This document shows, in pieces, positions 62,384-64,000 of a stretch of DNA of 64,000 nt (positions are counted from its first letter, which is position 1; each line of letters opens with the position of its first letter). The DNA comes from CBFHSF01 sp965661055. GTDB taxonomy: Bacteria; Bacteroidota; Bacteroidia; Flavobacteriales; Schleiferiaceae. The notes under the pieces are model-generated. The model was given only the letters and a program-made list of their open reading frames with translations, made no database searches and was not told the origin of the DNA. The position numbers and the translations under genes were made by a program. The DNA is taken from positions 1 through 64,000 of the forward strand of contig CBFICS010000009.1 in assembly GCA_965661055.1 (NCBI GenBank), read 5' to 3'.

Positions 62384-64000
62384 ATGACATCACAAGAATT
62401 TAAAAAGGCTATTAAAGAGGGAATTCCTTCTCAGTTACCAGAAAAAAAAGGCAGATCGGACCAATTCAGCCATGCTCCAGATCGAAAAGAAATTCTAACC
62501 ACCGAAGAGAAAAAGCTTGCATTAAAGAATGCCTTGCGATATTTTAAACCGGAATGGCATGAAATCTTGGCGCCAGAATTTGCTGAAGAACTGAACACCT
62601 ACGGTAGAATTTACATGTATAGGTTTCAGCCAGATTATGAAATGAAGGCAAGACCTATTGCTGATTATCCAGCAAAATGTGAACAAGCAGCAGCTATTAT
62701 GTTGATGATTCAAAACAATCTGGATCCTGCGGTAGCGCAGCATCCCGATGAATTGATAACCTATGGAGGAAACGGAGGCGTTTTTCAAAATTGGGCACAA
62801 TACCTTTTGACTATGAAGTACTTATCTGAAATGACAGAAGAACAAACACTTCACATGTACAGTGGCCACCCAATGGGAATTTTCCCGAGCTCAAAAGAAG
62901 CCCCTAGGGTAGTTGTCACCAACGGTATGATGATTCCAAACTACAGCAAACCGGATGATTGGGAAAAATTTAATGCACTTGGAGTAACGCAATTCGGACA
63001 AATGACTGCTGGGTCATTTATGTACATCGGGCCCCAGGGAATTGTTCATGGAACGACGATCACTGTATTAAATGCTGCCCGTAAGCTAGACCAATTGAGA
63101 AAGACTTCTGGTACCAAAATATTTGTGACAGCGGGGCTTGGTGGGATGAGTGGCGCTCAACCAAAAGCTGGAAACATTGCAGGGGTAGTTAGTATTACTG
63201 CAGAAATTAATCCTGCGGCAGCCCATAAAAGACACGAACAGGGTTGGGTAGACGAAATCATCGAAAATGTTGACGAGGCTATCGACTTAGCTCTAAAATA
63301 TCAGTCAGAAAACACCATTAGATCAATCGCCTTTATCGGAAACATTGTAGAATTATGGGAAAGACTTGCTGAAAGAGGTGTAAAAATTGACATTGGCTCT
63401 GACCAAACTTCATTGCACAATCCTTGGGCTGGAGGATATTATCCTGTAGGCCTATCTTTTGAAGAGAGCAATGAATTGATGGCCAAAAATCCAGAGGTTT
63501 TTAAAACCAAAGTTCAAGAAACTTTAAGAAGACATATTTCAGCCGTAAACACCCTTTCTGATAACGGAATGTATTTCTTCGACTATGGAAATGCATTTTT
63601 ACTGGAGTCTAGCCGTGCAGGAGCTGAAGTGATGGCAGATAATGGCATCGATTTTAAATACCCTAGTTATGTGCAAGATATTTTAGGTCCAATGTGTTTT
63701 GATTACGGATTCGGACCGTTCCGATGGGTTTGTGCCTCAGGAAATCCTGAAGACCTTGAGAAAACAGATCAAATTGCTGCTAAGGTATTAGGAGAAATCA
63801 TGAGTAATAGTCCTGCGGAAATTCAATTGCATATGGACGATAACATTCGCTGGATAAAAGCTGCAGGTGAAAACAAAATGGTGGTAGGCTCTCAAGCTAG
63901 AATTCTTTACGCCGATGCAGAAGGACGTTCAAAAATTGCTCAAGCATTTAACGATGCTATTGCCAAGGGTGAAATCGGACCAGTAATTTTAGGGAGAGAT
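62384..64000 (+). CDS. hutU: Urocanate hydratase, 3' end cut off by the window edge
   Basis: Converts urocanate to imidazolone propionate with NAD bound, the second step of histidine degradation. The first 539 codons are present and the frame is open to the window edge. The ATG (62384) gives MTSQEFKKAIKEGIPSQLPE. NAD-binding and active-site regions are readable: YGGNGGVFQNWAQY, MSGHPMG-like MYSGHPMGIFPS, AGSFMYIGPQGIVHGT, GLGGMSGAQPKAG, IGSDQTSLHNPWAGGYYP and MCFDYGFGPFRWVC. Other hut genes would lie downstream, outside the window. Confidence 0.94.
   Translation, partial: MTSQEFKKAIKEGIPSQLPEKKGRSDQFSHAPDRKEILTTEEKKLALKNALRYFKPEWHEILAPEFAEELNTYGRIYMYRFQPDYEMKARPIADYPAKCEQAAAIMLMIQNNLDPAVAQHPDELITYGGNGGVFQNWAQYLLTMKYLSEMTEEQTLHMYSGHPMGIFPSSKEAPRVVVTNGMMIPNYSKPDDWEKFNALGVTQFGQMTAGSFMYIGPQGIVHGTTITVLNAARKLDQLRKTSGTKIFVTAGLGGMSGAQPKAGNIAGVVSITAEINPAAAHKRHEQGWVDEIIENVDEAIDLALKYQSENTIRSIAFIGNIVELWERLAERGVKIDIGSDQTSLHNPWAGGYYPVGLSFEESNELMAKNPEVFKTKVQETLRRHISAVNTLSDNGMYFFDYGNAFLLESSRAGAEVMADNGIDFKYPSYVQDILGPMCFDYGFGPFRWVCASGNPEDLEKTDQIAAKVLGEIMSNSPAEIQLHMDDNIRWIKAAGENKMVVGSQARILYADAEGRSKIAQAFNDAIAKGEIGPVILGRD

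Noticed and set aside
1..64000. tRNA, rRNA, CRISPR arrays, insertion sequences, prophage or defence islands
   Set aside because: No cloverleaf, repeat-spacer array, transposase, integrase or phage gene was recognised in any gap or frame.

Overview
The window is an AT-rich chromosomal segment of a member of the Bacteroidota, most likely a marine Flavobacteriales (inference). The signs are a type IX secretion (T9SS) cargo protein with a C-terminal sorting domain, the T9SS regulator PorX (receiver plus PglZ domain), an LpxC-FabZ fusion, lipoproteins with short lipoboxes, and upstream boxes that fit the Bacteroidota sigma-factor -7 consensus TAnnTTTG. I see no rRNA, tRNA, insertion sequence, prophage, integrase or CRISPR array. 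The gene content is mostly housekeeping and envelope functions, densely packed, and no gap without a gene exceeds about 260 bases.

Layout. 1-4.3 kb: UDP-glucose dehydrogenase (cut by the window edge) and a sugar aminotransferase, then an outer-membrane barrel candidate and the Kdo transferase WaaA. 4.3-11.5 kb: oligopeptidase B lipoprotein, a small lipoprotein, a dienoyl-CoA reductase-type SDR, a TPR lipoprotein, RecA, a Bcp peroxiredoxin and an endonuclease III without iron-sulfur cysteines. 11.5-14.8 kb: a very large protein joining a degenerate peptidase domain, a TolB-like propeller and an Omp85-like barrel. 14.9-25.9 kb: a lipoprotein, a UbiA-like/kynureninase/kynurenine monooxygenase operon, glycine dehydrogenase, a T9SS cargo protein, a possible structured RNA, a GT2 glycosyltransferase and RsmG. 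25.9-29.9 kb: Mla-type lipid ABC transporter (FE only), a 40-residue lipoprotein overlapping a SprT-like protein, and PurK-PurE. 30-34 kb: a LytTR two-component pair whose sensor has a large extracytoplasmic propeller.

34-44 kb: an outer-membrane pair whose second member, a helix-hairpin-helix barrel, is broken by an in-frame TGA; then AroB, proline dehydrogenase, a DUF4258-type protein, alanine dehydrogenase, TsaE, PorX and an HD-domain hydrolase. 43.7-49.0 kb: a lipid A block (lpxD, lpxC-fabZ, lpxA, an ABC ATPase, efp and a second lpxD). 49.1-55.0 kb: a surface-polysaccharide block (O-antigen ligase-like, Wzz-like, sulfotransferase, flippase and a GT4 glycosyltransferase). 55-64 kb: RNase HII, a large propeller lipoprotein, a TauE-like permease, two secreted unknowns, a LysM glucosaminidase, a PLP deaminase-family enzyme, a 56-residue Cys-rich DUF5522-type protein and urocanate hydratase (cut by the window edge).

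How they fit together: many genes build or service the outer membrane (lipid A, Kdo, O-polysaccharide, Mla transport, barrels, T9SS cargo and PorX). A second theme is amino-acid catabolism: glycine, proline, alanine, histidine and tryptophan/kynurenine. Gene spacing is extremely tight. There are three start-stop overlaps of the form TAATG and three convergent pairs whose stop codons overlap by exactly 4 nt. No clear novel defence or mobile system is visible. The best leads are the possible structured RNA at about 24.05-24.18 kb, the TGA-interrupted helix-hairpin-helix barrel, the facing promoters at porX, the peptidase-propeller-Omp85 protein, and the inverted repeat over the recA promoter.
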